The notes below the pieces were generated by a model. It made no database searches and was not told the origin of the DNA. It was given only the letters and a program-made list of their open reading frames with translations. Positions 41,933-50,492 of a DNA stretch of 64,000 bases are shown piece after piece (the stretch's first letter is position 1; each line of letters starts with the position of its first letter). This DNA is from Bacillota bacterium (lineage in GTDB: Bacteria > Bacillota > Clostridia > Christensenellales > Aristaeellaceae), in contig JAFADG010000024.1 in assembly GCA_023425025.1 (NCBI GenBank), positions 62,001-126,000 on the forward strand, given 5' to 3'. The position numbers were made by a program, and so were the translations under genes.

Positions 41933-43423
41933 TCATGTAGACGCATGATTCCGCGTGGGCCCTCTTACAATATCCCCTTCCGAAACAACAAAGGGAAAAG
42001 TCATCTTCAGCAGCGTGCCCGCCACGCCGTGAGTTTGCACAAGCTCGCCGGTGCCAGCAAGCTGTATGGCATTGGGGACATAGGCATGGCTGCCCGCCGG
42101 CGTCAGCACTTCCAATGCATCCCCCGCATAAAAGCGGTTTTTCAACTCCACGGTGGCCGCCTCGCCGGGCTTTGCATTTGAAAGCACCCGCGCCACATAC
42201 TCCATGGATTGGGTAAAGCCCTCCGCGCCGCCGCACACCTTGGGCGCGCCCAGAAAAAAGCCGGTGCTGCCGGGGCGGTGGCTGGCCTTGTTCAGTTCCG
42301 TCTCCAGCCCGGGCAGCAAGGCGTCAAAGGCGTCCCTTCCCCGGCTTAACGCGTCCAGGCCCCGGCGGTAGGCCGATACGACCGTCGCCACGTAATATTC
42401 CGTTTTCATGCGGCCCTCAATTTTCAGGGAGGATACGCCGGCATCCATTAACTGCGGAAGCAGCGCAAGGGCATTGATATCCTGCGCGGAGAAGATATAC
42501 GTCCCGTTTGCATCCTCGTATACGGGAAAGTATTCCCCCGGCCGCTTTTCCTCGACCACATGGTAGCGCCAGCGGCAGGGCTGGGCGCAGGCGCCCTGGT
42601 TGGCGCCCCGGCCGGTCATGTAGTTGCTTAGCAGGCACCTGCCGGAATAGCTCATGCATGCCGCGCCGTGGACAAAGGCTTCAATTTGCAATTCCGGCGG
42701 CACGTTCTTACGAAGGACGGCGATTTGCTCAAGGGTCATTTCCCGGGCCAGGATCACCCGCTCCGCCCCCAGGCCGTAATAAAAGGCCGCCGCCCGGCTG
42801 TTTAGTGTATTGGCCTGGGTGCTGATGTGCAAAGGCAATTGGGGCAGCGTTTCCCTCAGCGCCAGTACCGCGCCAAGGTCGCTGACGATGGCGGCATCCA
42901 CGCCGCAGTCAAACGCAAAGCGGGCTGCCGAAAGCAGCCCGTCAAAATCCTCGTCAAAGGGGAATATATTGAGGGTTAGGTAAAACTTTTTCCCTGCCCC
43001 GTGGCAAATCTTCACCGCCTGCGGCAGCGTTTCCTCCGTAAAATTACCTGCAAAAGCCCGCAGGCCAAACCTTTGCAGCCCGCCGTACACGGCGTCGGCT
43101 CCGAAATGAATGGCCGCCTTCAATTGGGACATGCCGCCTGCCGGAGCCAATAGCTCCGGCAGGCCCTGCGTATCGACAAAGTGGCGTTGCCACTTTGTCG
43201 AGTTTTTCCCTCGCTGCACTGCAAAACCGCTGCGCGCTTTTGCGGGCGTTTGCTCGGGCAAGGAAGGAATTTCTTCGAAATTCCCGCGCAAATCACCGCG
43301 CATGTCGCTGATTTGCGATTTCAGATCAGAGGGCTCTGGCCCTCCGATACCTCCCGGAGTTTTTTGATGGTCTGCACCTGCCAGAGCTATCGGTTCAGGC
43401 AGACCATCTCTTTGGCAACTCAT
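41933..43423 (-). CDS. U32 family peptidase with repeat-encoded N-terminal extension
   Basis: 496 residues. The core begins near residue 87 (GLPELLAPAGGMSQLKAAI) and has the U32 features GADAVYGG, HISTQANTLN and the cysteine cluster CMSYSGRCLLSNYMTGRGAN followed by GACAQPCRW, likely ligands of an iron-sulfur cluster. U32 proteins include collagenase-like proteases and rRNA/tRNA hydroxylation enzymes. The ATG at 43423 lies two codons after mltG, with AGAGG upstream. Residues about 20-85 are encoded by the repeat element; no start codon with a ribosome site occurs after it. The first residues GLPEPIALAGA resemble the core start GLPELLAPAGG, as if the gene start was duplicated around the insertion. 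Confidence 0.85.
   Translation of the reverse strand: MSCQRDGLPEPIALAGADHQKTPGGIGGPEPSDLKSQISDMRGDLRGNFEEIPSLPEQTPAKARSGFAVQRGKNSTKWQRHFVDTQGLPELLAPAGGMSQLKAAIHFGADAVYGGLQRFGLRAFAGNFTEETLPQAVKICHGAGKKFYLTLNIFPFDEDFDGLLSAARFAFDCGVDAAIVSDLGAVLALRETLPQLPLHISTQANTLNSRAAAFYYGLGAERVILAREMTLEQIAVLRKNVPPELQIEAFVHGAACMSYSGRCLLSNYMTGRGANQGACAQPCRWRYHVVEEKRPGEYFPVYEDANGTYIFSAQDINALALLPQLMDAGVSSLKIEGRMKTEYYVATVVSAYRRGLDALSRGRDAFDALLPGLETELNKASHRPGSTGFFLGAPKVCGGAEGFTQSMEYVARVLSNAKPGEAATVELKNRFYAGDALEVLTPAGSHAYVPNAIQLAGTGELVQTHGVAGTLLKMTFPFVVSEGDIVRGPTRNHAST
43168..43367 (-). repeat. Multi-hairpin repeat element, copy 2
   Basis: About 200 bp, inverted relative to copy 1 and lying inside the 5' part of the U32 gene in an open frame. 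The same five stems are present; stem 2 reads CGCAAATCA/TGATTTGCG, differing from copy 1 by a paired change that keeps pairing, and stem 5 is extended to GACAAAGTGGC/GCCACTTTGTC. Confidence 0.85.
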
Positions 43424-43428
43424 CACGA

Positions 43429-44616
43429 TTACAGACCTCTGCTCTCGTCGTAGGCTTTCCACAGGGGCGCGTAGATGGCCACCGCCTGGTTGTGCTCCTC
43501 CAGCGTTTTGGAGAAGTGCAGTTCGCCGGTATTGGGGTCCTTGCTGCAGAAGTACTTGTACTTCTCCGCGATGAATGTCTCATCGGGATACAGCGCCGCC
43601 GCAATGGCCGCGGGCGACGGGCTGCAGACCGGCCCCAGGGGCAGCCCGGAATACTTGTAGGTATTATAGGGCGAGTTGACATTCAGATCATCATTGGTCA
43701 GCGACATGCGCCGGACACCCGTAATATAGTGAATGGTCACGTCGCTGCCCAGCTTAATGTTCTCCTTCAAGCGAGTGTGGAACACGGCGGAGACCCGGGC
43801 GAAATCCGGTTCCTTGGCTTCCTTTTCGATCAGGGAAGCCAGCGTGATCACCTGGTCCATGGTCATGTTCAGCTGCTCGGCCCGCTCATGGAAGGAAGCC
43901 GGGTAAGCCACCTCGGTCTGGGAAAGCAGCTTGCGGATGATATCCGCGCTGGTGGCGTCGGTATATACCTCATACGTATTGGGCGAGAGGTACCCTTCCA
44001 GCGCAAACTTGCGCTGGTTTGCTTTGGGCGTGGCCAAAACATCGTTGATGTAATAATAATCGCTGAAGTTTTCCCCGGTGCGGCAAAGGGAAAGGAATTC
44101 ATCCTTGTTTTTGATCACGCCGTCGGTGAAAAGCTTGTTCGCCATATCCTCAATGGTCCAGCCGGGGATGACGGTGATGGTGGCGGTAATGGGCTTGCCG
44201 TCGCCTGTGGTCAATTGATTGGCAATCTCATCCATGGTCATGGCCCGGGTCAGCTGGTATTCCCCCGCCTGAATCTTTTGCCCCAGGCCGATAAAGTCGC
44301 AGTAATACTTGAAAACGGTCTTGTTGCGAACCAGATTCTGCTCTTCCAGGTTGGTGGCCACACGGGTCAGGCTGTTGCCGCTCTCCACCTTAAAGGTGAT
44401 GGGGGTGGCATTGTTCGTATCCACCGGCGCCAAAAACCCGTCGTATACCCAGCTCCAGCCCTTCATGGTAATGCCGACCACCACGATCAAAGCGCCAAGT
44501 ATAATCAAAAGCGGGCGGAGCATATGCCATAAGCCGCTGTACCAATACATGCCGTATTCCCGCTCATCCCGAAGCGACTGATGGGTATAGTCTTTTTTGG
44601 GCTTGCGGTATTTCAC
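43429..44616 (-). CDS. mltG: Endolytic murein transglycosylase MltG (YceG-like)
   Basis: 395 residues with GTG start and AAGGAGG upstream. A basic cytoplasmic tail, one membrane helix (LLIILGALIVVVGITMKGW), a LysM-like segment (ITFKVESGNSLTRVATNLEE), and the YceG catalytic domain with the active glutamate in ITLASLIEKEAKEPDFARVS and SPYNTYKYSGLPLGPVCSP. MltG cuts nascent glycan strands during wall growth. It is downstream of the YlbF-family gene and is followed closely by the U32 gene, a neighbour often seen in Firmicutes. Confidence 0.95.
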   Translation of the reverse strand: MKYRKPKKDYTHQSLRDEREYGMYWYSGLWHMLRPLLIILGALIVVVGITMKGWSWVYDGFLAPVDTNNATPITFKVESGNSLTRVATNLEEQNLVRNKTVFKYYCDFIGLGQKIQAGEYQLTRAMTMDEIANQLTTGDGKPITATITVIPGWTIEDMANKLFTDGVIKNKDEFLSLCRTGENFSDYYYINDVLATPKANQRKFALEGYLSPNTYEVYTDATSADIIRKLLSQTEVAYPASFHERAEQLNMTMDQVITLASLIEKEAKEPDFARVSAVFHTRLKENIKLGSDVTIHYITGVRRMSLTNDDLNVNSPYNTYKYSGLPLGPVCSPSPAAIAAALYPDETFIAEKYKYFCSKDPNTGELHFSKTLEEHNQAVAIYAPLWKAYDESRGL

Positions 44617-44639
44617 GTTTGCGCCTCCTTGTATCTGCC

Positions 44640-44987
44640 TTATTCCAGGCCGGGAAGTTGAAACTCCAGCCCGGAAGCGTCCGTCAGTATTTTAAAAATG
44701 TCCCCCATCAGCTGCTGCAGCCGCATTTCCGCCAGCAGGTAGGCCGCCACCTCCTGATTGGCAAACAATAGCGCCGTCAGTTGGGAAAAGCGCTGCATCT
44801 CGCTCTCCTGGCCGTTTGCCTGCGCCATTGCGGCCATTTGAAGGCGAGTCTGCATCTTTTTGTATTCCGCCAAAAGCGTTTTGTTGGTATCGTCCGCATA
44901 AACGGAATCCTTCAATCTGACATAGGTTTGATATTCTTCGCTTTCGCGTATTTCCCTGGCGAGCTCGTGGGCTTTGGCATACTGCAT
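44640..44987 (-). CDS. YlbF/YmcA family protein
   Basis: 115 residues, helical, starting MQYAKAHELAREIRESEEYQ with GGGAGG upstream; the open frame further upstream has no ribosome site. Contains the family pattern SEEYQTYVRLKDSVYADDTN and YKKMQTRLQMAAMAQANGQE. In bacilli, YlbF and YmcA form a complex with RicT that tunes RNase Y and affects sporulation and competence. It lies between rnj and mltG. Confidence 0.88.
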   Translation of the reverse strand: MQYAKAHELAREIRESEEYQTYVRLKDSVYADDTNKTLLAEYKKMQTRLQMAAMAQANGQESEMQRFSQLTALLFANQEVAAYLLAEMRLQQLMGDIFKILTDASGLEFQLPGLE

Positions 44988-45036
44988 GGATTCTTCCTCC
45001 CTGATAAAACGGATATACCGTATAAAAGACTGCACC

Positions 45037-45064
45037 AATAAAAAGTTCCCGCACGCCGGGGGAA
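45037..45064 (-). terminator. Probable terminator of rnj
   Basis: On the minus strand an imperfect stem (TTCCCCCG with CGGGAA) is followed by CTTTTTATT, about 65 bases after the rnj stop. Confidence 0.5.
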
Positions 45065-45126
45065 AACCCTTCTCCAATAACTGGGTAAGGGCCTCCCCAG
45101 CCGCGGGAAGCAAAAACGAATGGGTA

Positions 45127-46788
45127 TCAAATTTCCACGATGATCGGCAGCACCATGGGATTGCGCTTGATCTTTTCATAGATAAAGCGATGCAGCTCAT
45201 CCTTGATGCGGTTCTTCATGGGCAGCCAGTCGCTGCCGTCGATCTTGCCGTAGGACACGATGATGCTGCGCACCAGATCCCGGGTGGATTCGATGATGTC
45301 TTCATTCTCCCGCACGTACACAAAGCCGCGGCTGATGACATCCGGCCCGGAAACAAGCGCGCCCCGGTCACGGTCGATGGCCATGACAATGATGATCAGG
45401 CCATCCTGAGAAAGGTGCTTGCGGTCGCGGAGCACCACATTGCCCACGTCGCCGATGCCAAGGCCGTCCACCAGCACGCCGCCGGTAGGCACGGTTTCCG
45501 TAATGGCCAGGGAGGTTTCGTTCATTTCGATGACCTGGCCCAATTCCGGAATCACGATGTTTTTGCGGTTCATGCCCAGCGATTCGGCCAGCTCCGCGTG
45601 CTGCCAGAGCATGCGGTATTCGCCGTGGATGGGGATGAAATACTGCGGCCTTACCAGCACGTGCAAAAGCTTCAATTCCTCCTGGCAGGCGTGGCCGGAA
45701 ACGTGCACGGCCTCCAGCGTGGAATAGATCACTTCGGCGCCGCAGCGGTACAGCTGGTTGATGACCCTGGACACGTTTTTCTCGTTGCCGGGGATGGGCG
45801 TAGCCGAGATGATGACCATGTCGGAAGGCCGGATTTGCAGCTTGCGGTGCTCGTTGAAGGCCATGCGGGTCAGGCCGCTCATGGCCTCGCCCTGGCTGCC
45901 CGTAGTGACCACCAGCAGCTGGTCGTCGGGATAGGTATCAATGTCGTCCATCTCCACCAGATACCCTTCCGGCACGGTCAGTTCGCCGATCTGCATGGCC
46001 ACCCTGGAAACGCTGATCATGCTGCGGCCGATGAAGCACACCTTGCGCCCAAAGCGCACGGCGTTGTCGATCATCATCTGAATACGGTGGATGTTGCTGG
46101 CAAACATGGCCACAATGATGCGGCCCTGAGCCTTTTCAAACAGCTTGAAGAACGTCTCCCCCACCTTGCGCTCGGACATGGTGTAGCCGGGGCGCTCCAC
46201 GTTGGTGGATTCGCACAGGAACGCCAAAACGCCTCGGTCGCCGATTTCGGCAAAGGAAGGCAGATCGGTAACCTCCCCATCGATGGGAGTAAAGTCAATC
46301 TTGAAGTCGCCGGAAACCACCACCGTGCCCGCCGGGCAGGTGATGGCCAGCGCCGTTGCGCCGGCGATGGAATGGCTGACCTTGATGAAGCGCACGGAAA
46401 ATTTGCCGAGCTTTATTTCATCCCTTGGCTGCACCACATTCAGCGGTATGCCCGTCACCCTATGCTCCTTGAGCTTCATGTCCACCAGCGCCAGGGTGAG
46501 CCGGGTTCCGTACAAAGGCGCGGGAATCTGTTTGAGTACGTAAGGCACCGCACCGATATGGTCTTCATGACCATGGGTGAACACAAACCCCCGTATATTT
46601 TCCTTTTTTCCTACCAGATAGCTGACATCGGGGATCACAAGATCGATGCCCAGCATATCCTCCTTGGGAAACATCGAGCCGCAGTCCACAACAATGATAT
46701 CGTCCTCATACTCGTAGGCGGTGATGTTCTTTCCAATGCCATCCACGCCGCCCAAGGGTATGATACGAAGTTTGCCCTTAGATGCCAC
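45127..46788 (-). CDS. rnj: Ribonuclease J
   Basis: 553 residues, metallo-beta-lactamase/beta-CASP nuclease. Metal-binding motif THGHEDHIG near residue 75, KVSHSIAGA, VVSGDFKID, and the beta-CASP HVSGHACQEELK and PIHGEYRML motifs. The GTG start is chosen because AAGGAGG lies seven bases upstream and the length then fits the family. RNase J matures and decays RNA from the 5' end. Cytoplasmic. A 5' leader of about 240 bases contains a GGTTG/CAACC hairpin. Confidence 0.95.
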   Translation of the reverse strand: MASKGKLRIIPLGGVDGIGKNITAYEYEDDIIVVDCGSMFPKEDMLGIDLVIPDVSYLVGKKENIRGFVFTHGHEDHIGAVPYVLKQIPAPLYGTRLTLALVDMKLKEHRVTGIPLNVVQPRDEIKLGKFSVRFIKVSHSIAGATALAITCPAGTVVVSGDFKIDFTPIDGEVTDLPSFAEIGDRGVLAFLCESTNVERPGYTMSERKVGETFFKLFEKAQGRIIVAMFASNIHRIQMMIDNAVRFGRKVCFIGRSMISVSRVAMQIGELTVPEGYLVEMDDIDTYPDDQLLVVTTGSQGEAMSGLTRMAFNEHRKLQIRPSDMVIISATPIPGNEKNVSRVINQLYRCGAEVIYSTLEAVHVSGHACQEELKLLHVLVRPQYFIPIHGEYRMLWQHAELAESLGMNRKNIVIPELGQVIEMNETSLAITETVPTGGVLVDGLGIGDVGNVVLRDRKHLSQDGLIIIVMAIDRDRGALVSGPDVISRGFVYVRENEDIIESTRDLVRSIIVSYGKIDGSDWLPMKNRIKDELHRFIYEKIKRNPMVLPIIVEI

Positions 46789-47038
46789 AAGAAACCTCCT
46801 TTCATGGTTTCCAAAAATTCCTGCACAATCAAAATAAACTTGGGAAAAAGTACGCAAAAACGCATCGCCGGCAACACTGCACGGCGGCCATTTTCAGCCG
46901 GACTCCTATTTACCGTTTTCCTATGTTTTATTTAACGAAGATGTTCCAAATCTTTTTGCAAGATTCGCGAACGCTTCGTATCATCCGCACATATCGGTTG
47001 TCCAGACAGGCAACCAACGGTTCCCATGCATTCAACCT

Positions 47039-47047
47039 ATTATATCA
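47039..47047 (-). promoter_or_regulatory. Extended -10 promoter of rnj
   Basis: TGATATAAT on the minus strand fits TGnTATAAT. No clear -35. Leader about 245 bases. Confidence 0.5.
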
Positions 47048-47070
47048 CAATTTGCGCTTTCATACCAGAG

Positions 47071-47119
47071 AAAATCCATCGAAAAGGACGCCGCATCCAG
47101 CGAATTTTCGATGGATTTT
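47071..47119 (-). terminator. Terminator of the rseC-like gene (bidirectional)
   Basis: A perfect 14-bp stem (AAAATCCATCGAAA / TTTCGATGGATTTT). The minus-strand tail is TTTTCTCT and the plus-strand tail TTTTTT. Confidence 0.8.
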
Positions 47120-47210
47120 TTGGATGAATCGCAAAATAATCCTTCATTTTTAAGGCTTGTCCCCATCCTTCGATCACGAAAAACGCTTTCCGTTATATTT
47201 CTGTAAGAAT

Positions 47211-47609
47211 TCAGGACTGTTTTTTTACAACAGCCACCAGCCTTGGCATCCACTGCGCGCTGCCGCGCAATCGCCCGTCCAGCAGTCTGAGGATGCCAAA
47301 ACTCAGCACAAGACCTGCCGCCGCGCCGATGACGGCGGGAATGTCGCCGCCAAACGTCCAGCCGACAAAAAGCCCCAGCATCAGCCCGATGAGCGGCACG
47401 ATATACGCCAGCAGGGAGGCTTTGGCGACCTGCCCGTCGGGCATACTGACGGTAACGCTGTCGCCGACCTGCGCGTCCCCCGCGACCTGTATCATCGCCT
47501 GATGTTTGTGCCCATCGCAGGCATGGCATTCCCCGCAGGCCTCGGGCCTTTCAAAACGAACGGTCAGCTGACCATTTTTCACTTCAATGACTTCTCCTGT
47601 TTTTTCCAT
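47211..47609 (-). CDS. RseC/MucC family membrane protein
   Basis: 132 residues. The cytoplasmic N-terminal domain has four cysteines in CGECHACDGH and an upstream PEAC, then VGDSVTVSMPDGQVAKASLL and two membrane helices (YIVPLIGLMLGLFVGW, AVIGAAAGLVLSFGIL). The family includes RseC and proteins of the Rnf/SoxR-reducing system, so a redox-sensing or Rnf assembly role is likely. The ATG at 47609 follows GAAGAAGG; no Rnf genes lie in the window. Confidence 0.88.
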   Translation of the reverse strand: MEKTGEVIEVKNGQLTVRFERPEACGECHACDGHKHQAMIQVAGDAQVGDSVTVSMPDGQVAKASLLAYIVPLIGLMLGLFVGWTFGGDIPAVIGAAAGLVLSFGILRLLDGRLRGSAQWMPRLVAVVKKQS

Positions 47610-47732
47610 GCGCTTGCCTTCTTCCAGGCATGCCGTCCAAATCAGCATACCCGGAATTATCATAACATATACGCGTTATTTTCGCAAATGTTGACCCTCC
47701 GTCAGAATACAAACGCATACCCATTCCTCAAG

Positions 47733-47820
47733 CCTCCTTTTGAAAGGAGGCGCCGCCCGCAGGCGGTGGAGGATTGGCTCCTTTTGAAAGGAGCTGTCCG
47801 CGAAGCTGACTGAGGATTGG
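47733..47820. repeat. Tandem pair of 44-bp palindromic repeats
   Basis: Two units, each starting CTCCTTTTGAAAGGAG (a palindrome), a variable GC-rich middle (CCGCCCGCAGGCGG or TGTCCGCGAAGC) and GAGGATTGG. Resembles intergenic repeats common in Clostridia. The bases 47664-47732 hold nothing else. Confidence 0.7.
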
Positions 47821-47865
47821 CCGGCGCACCGGTTCAGCCGGACGGACGCAGGTAAAGAGTGCAAA

Positions 47866-47896
47866 TTCGAGAAAATGGCTTCGCCATTTTCTCGAA
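47866..47896 (-). terminator. Terminator of the spoIIIA operon
   Basis: A perfect 14-bp stem (TTCGAGAAAATGGC / GCCATTTTCTCGAA) with a 3-base loop, starting at the base after the spoIIIAH stop codon. The tail TTTGC is short. Confidence 0.75.
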
Positions 47897-48421
47897 CTAT
47901 ATCATATTCCCCGCCAAAATGCGTATATTCTCCGAAGCTTCCCCGCTGTGGGCGGCCGCTATGTTCAAAATCATGGCCGCCTCGGTTTGCGTCAGCTCCT
48001 TCTTCTCCACCAGCACGGTAACGGCGCCGCGCTGCACCACGGCCACGCAAGGCGCAAGGCCCGCGCCGGTCAGCGCCCCTTCGATGGCCAGCTCGCTTTC
48101 CCGGCACTTTATCAACTCCAGCAGCTGGCCGTGGGCCTGATCCCTTACGAGTTCATCCGCTTTTTCGTTGGCCGCCAGCGCCTCCAGCGCCGCCATGTCT
48201 TCCTTGCGGGTGGTTTCCCGCTTTTCCTGGTATTCCTTCAGCGGCGTTTTTGAAACGGCCGGGGTGGGCGTCGCAACACCCCCAGCCGTCCGCGTGATGG
48301 GCAGAGACACCAGCTGCGATTCCTGCAATTGATACTGGTTCCACAAATAGGAGCCCGCCAGTGTCAGCAGAATCACGCTCAAAAAAATCAGGTTCCTGTG
48401 CTTCTTCAAAAACGCCAGCAT
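47897..48421 (-). CDS. spoIIIAH: Stage III sporulation protein AH
   Basis: 174 residues. A short basic start, one membrane helix (LIFLSVILLTLAGSYLW), a coiled linker rich in charged residues, and the C-terminal ring-forming domain with ELTQTEAAMILNIAAAHSG. In Bacillus it spans the mother-cell membrane and meets SpoIIQ of the forespore to form the feeding channel. It is the last gene of the spoIIIA operon and the terminator follows at once. Confidence 0.95.
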   Translation of the reverse strand: MLAFLKKHRNLIFLSVILLTLAGSYLWNQYQLQESQLVSLPITRTAGGVATPTPAVSKTPLKEYQEKRETTRKEDMAALEALAANEKADELVRDQAHGQLLELIKCRESELAIEGALTGAGLAPCVAVVQRGAVTVLVEKKELTQTEAAMILNIAAAHSGEASENIRILAGNMI

Positions 48422-48434
48422 AATCCTCTCTCCT

Positions 48435-48830
48435 TTACTTCATCGGTTTTGTTCCCATGGGATATACCTGAACCGACCGCTGGTCAAGCCCCAGCAGCGT
48501 TTCCACGGCCCGCATCAGCATCAGCCGTACCTCTATCTTGTCCGCGCCCTCCGCCACCACTACCGCCCCCACCGGCACGGCGTTTTCAGCCGTGTCCCCC
48601 CACAAGTTTTGCTTCTGCTGCCCATAATAGATGGAAATCTCCACTTTTCCGCAACCGTCCATGGCGGAAAGCACCTGGGCAATGCGCTTTTCCACAGCGC
48701 TCTGGCCGCCGGACAAATCCAGGTCCGTCAAAAGCAGCGCGCCGGAGAGCGCCAGCAGCAGCACAAGCACCAGCCACTGGCCATGCTTCTTTTCCTTCCA
48801 CTTTTCCCACAGCGCTTTGAGGCTCGTCAT
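48435..48830 (-). CDS. spoIIIAG: Stage III sporulation protein AG
   Basis: 131 residues starting MTSLKALWEKWKEKKHGQWL, with one membrane helix and a ring-building motif domain (AVEKRIAQVLSAMDGCGKVE, VVVVAEGADKIEVRLMLM-like). SpoIIIAG forms a large ring in the channel. The ATG follows the spoIIIAF stop by two bases with a G-rich ribosome site. Shorter than the Bacillus protein (about 229) because the insert is missing. Confidence 0.92.
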   Translation of the reverse strand: MTSLKALWEKWKEKKHGQWLVLVLLLALSGALLLTDLDLSGGQSAVEKRIAQVLSAMDGCGKVEISIYYGQQKQNLWGDTAENAVPVGAVVVAEGADKIEVRLMLMRAVETLLGLDQRSVQVYPMGTKPMK

Positions 48831-48832
48831 GA

Positions 48833-49342
48833 TCAAGTCCCCCCCGCTTCCATGTGCACCAGGCTCGCCGGTATGGAAAGTGCCTTCGCCACCTGTTCTT
48901 TGAGCATTTGATATTCCTCCTGATCCATGCCGGCGCCGGCAAAGGCGGGCAGGGCAGCCCCGGCCGGTGCAAGCCAAAGGGCGGTGATCTCCCCGCTATG
49001 CGAAAGCTCCGCGCGCACCGCGATGTCCGCATAGCCGGCCTTTTGCGCCGTACGGCCGGCCGCGTCCTCCACCTGCCTTTTAAGGCTCAACAGCACCGTA
49101 TCCCGATAGCTGCCGCGGTCGGGGAGCAATGCCAGCTCCGCCTGCTGCTGGTACCGGGCTATACCGGCGATATCGGGCAGCGGCAGCCTGATGATTTCCA
49201 GCAATGACGTCAAAATGGTGAGCATCATCAAAAGCCCCATGACCATCCGGCCGGCTTTTTTCAGCCCGCCATCGGGCAGCAAATGCTCCGCCAGGGTGGT
49301 CAATACCCCCAGCACCGCCATCTGCCGCAAAAAGCCGTTCAT
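48833..49342 (-). CDS. spoIIIAF: Stage III sporulation protein AF
   Basis: 169 residues, two N-terminal membrane helices (MAVLGVLTTLAEHLL and MVMGLLMMLTILTSLLEII) and a cytoplasmic or intermembrane ring domain. GGGGGAG lies before the ATG. Part of the channel between mother cell and forespore. Confidence 0.92.
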   Translation of the reverse strand: MNGFLRQMAVLGVLTTLAEHLLPDGGLKKAGRMVMGLLMMLTILTSLLEIIRLPLPDIAGIARYQQQAELALLPDRGSYRDTVLLSLKRQVEDAAGRTAQKAGYADIAVRAELSHSGEITALWLAPAGAALPAFAGAGMDQEEYQMLKEQVAKALSIPASLVHMEAGGT

Positions 49343-49352
49343 CGTCTCCCCC

Positions 49353-50492
49353 CTACCGCAGCATCACCGTCAGGTTTCCCACCACCAGCATCTGCGCGAT
49401 CAAAAGCAGGAACATGGCGCTGATGGAAAGCTGGATGATGAACAAAAGCATCAGCACATTGGAAAAATCGTACAGGCAATCCACAATGCTGGTCTCGGCC
49501 ATGGGCTGCAATATGGCGGCGCACACCCTGTAAATGAGCACCGCGCACAGCGACTGGATCATGGGCGTGATGCAGACGCCCGCCAAAATCATCAGCCCCG
49601 TAGTACCCAGCGCGTTTTTGATCAGCAGCGAGCAGCCCACCAGCGTGTCCACCGTATCGGCAAACATACCGCCCACAATGGGAACAAAATTGTCGATGGC
49701 GTACTTGGCCGTGCGGATGGAAACGCCGTCCACCGCCGCCGTGCCCAGCCCCTGCACCATGGTCACGCCGATAAATACGGTAAAGGAGATGCCCAGCGTC
49801 CAGTTAGCCATTTGCTTAAAGAGCGAGGCCAGGCGGCTGACATGCAGCTTTTCGCTGACATGGTCCAGTATGATCAGCACCGCGGCGCCCACCGCAAAGG
49901 GCATGGTCACATGCTTGACCAGGGAGGTCATGGTACCGCTGGCCGCCACCACCGCCGGCTGAAAAAACGCCGCGCTGGCCGTGCCGCCCACGGCGGCCAG
50001 CAGCGTCAGCAGCAGCGGGAAAAGGTTCTGCATCGTGCCGGATAGAAGGTCGATGGTCTTCTGGGCCAAGGCGATATGCTCCGTCAGGTCCTGCACCATA
50101 AAGACCGCCACCAGCAGGAAGCATACATACCGACTGATCTCCGCCACCGTGTCCTTGGCAAAGCCGCCCCGCATGTGCAGAAGGATGCCGCACAGCACCG
50201 CCGGCACCAGCACCCTGGTGATGCGCCACAGGCTGCCCGTCAGGGCGGAAAGCAGGCTTTTGCCCAGGGATTCTAAGAGCGTGGAAAAATCCCACACCGC
50301 GTCGCCCCGGGCCAGCTTCATCACCGTATCCTTGATGTCGATCTTCTCGGTGGTAATGCTGTCCACGGCCCGCTGGAACTCCGCCAGGGAAAGGGAGTCC
50401 AGCACGCCCTGCAGGCTCTCCTGCATGGTTTCGGCCCCGGCGGGCGGCGCCAGCAGCAAAAGCGCGATGAGCAGCCATAAAAGCCGCCTCAC
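49353..50492 (-). CDS. spoIIIAE: Stage III sporulation protein AE
   Basis: 379 residues with a signal peptide and about eight membrane helices; the family-typical KHVTMPFAVGAAVLIILDHV and NFVPIVGGMFADTVDTLVGC are present. The GTG start overlaps the spoIIIAD stop (GTGA). It is the large transporter-like subunit of the channel. Confidence 0.94.
   Translation of the reverse strand: MRRLLWLLIALLLLAPPAGAETMQESLQGVLDSLSLAEFQRAVDSITTEKIDIKDTVMKLARGDAVWDFSTLLESLGKSLLSALTGSLWRITRVLVPAVLCGILLHMRGGFAKDTVAEISRYVCFLLVAVFMVQDLTEHIALAQKTIDLLSGTMQNLFPLLLTLLAAVGGTASAAFFQPAVVAASGTMTSLVKHVTMPFAVGAAVLIILDHVSEKLHVSRLASLFKQMANWTLGISFTVFIGVTMVQGLGTAAVDGVSIRTAKYAIDNFVPIVGGMFADTVDTLVGCSLLIKNALGTTGLMILAGVCITPMIQSLCAVLIYRVCAAILQPMAETSIVDCLYDFSNVLMLLFIIQLSISAMFLLLIAQMLVVGNLTVMLR

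Larger units (their letters stand above)
46789..47210. other. Leader and intergenic region upstream of rnj
   Basis: Holds the rnj promoter and leader and the terminator of the rseC-like gene. No reading frame is convincing. The long leader of an RNase gene may allow feedback on its own message. Confidence 0.45.

Noticed and set aside
44974..46935. A 653-codon plus-strand frame
   Set aside because: Shadow of RNase J, low-complexity composition.
47733..47820. CRISPR-like array
   Set aside because: Only two units, no spacers of regular length and no cas genes.
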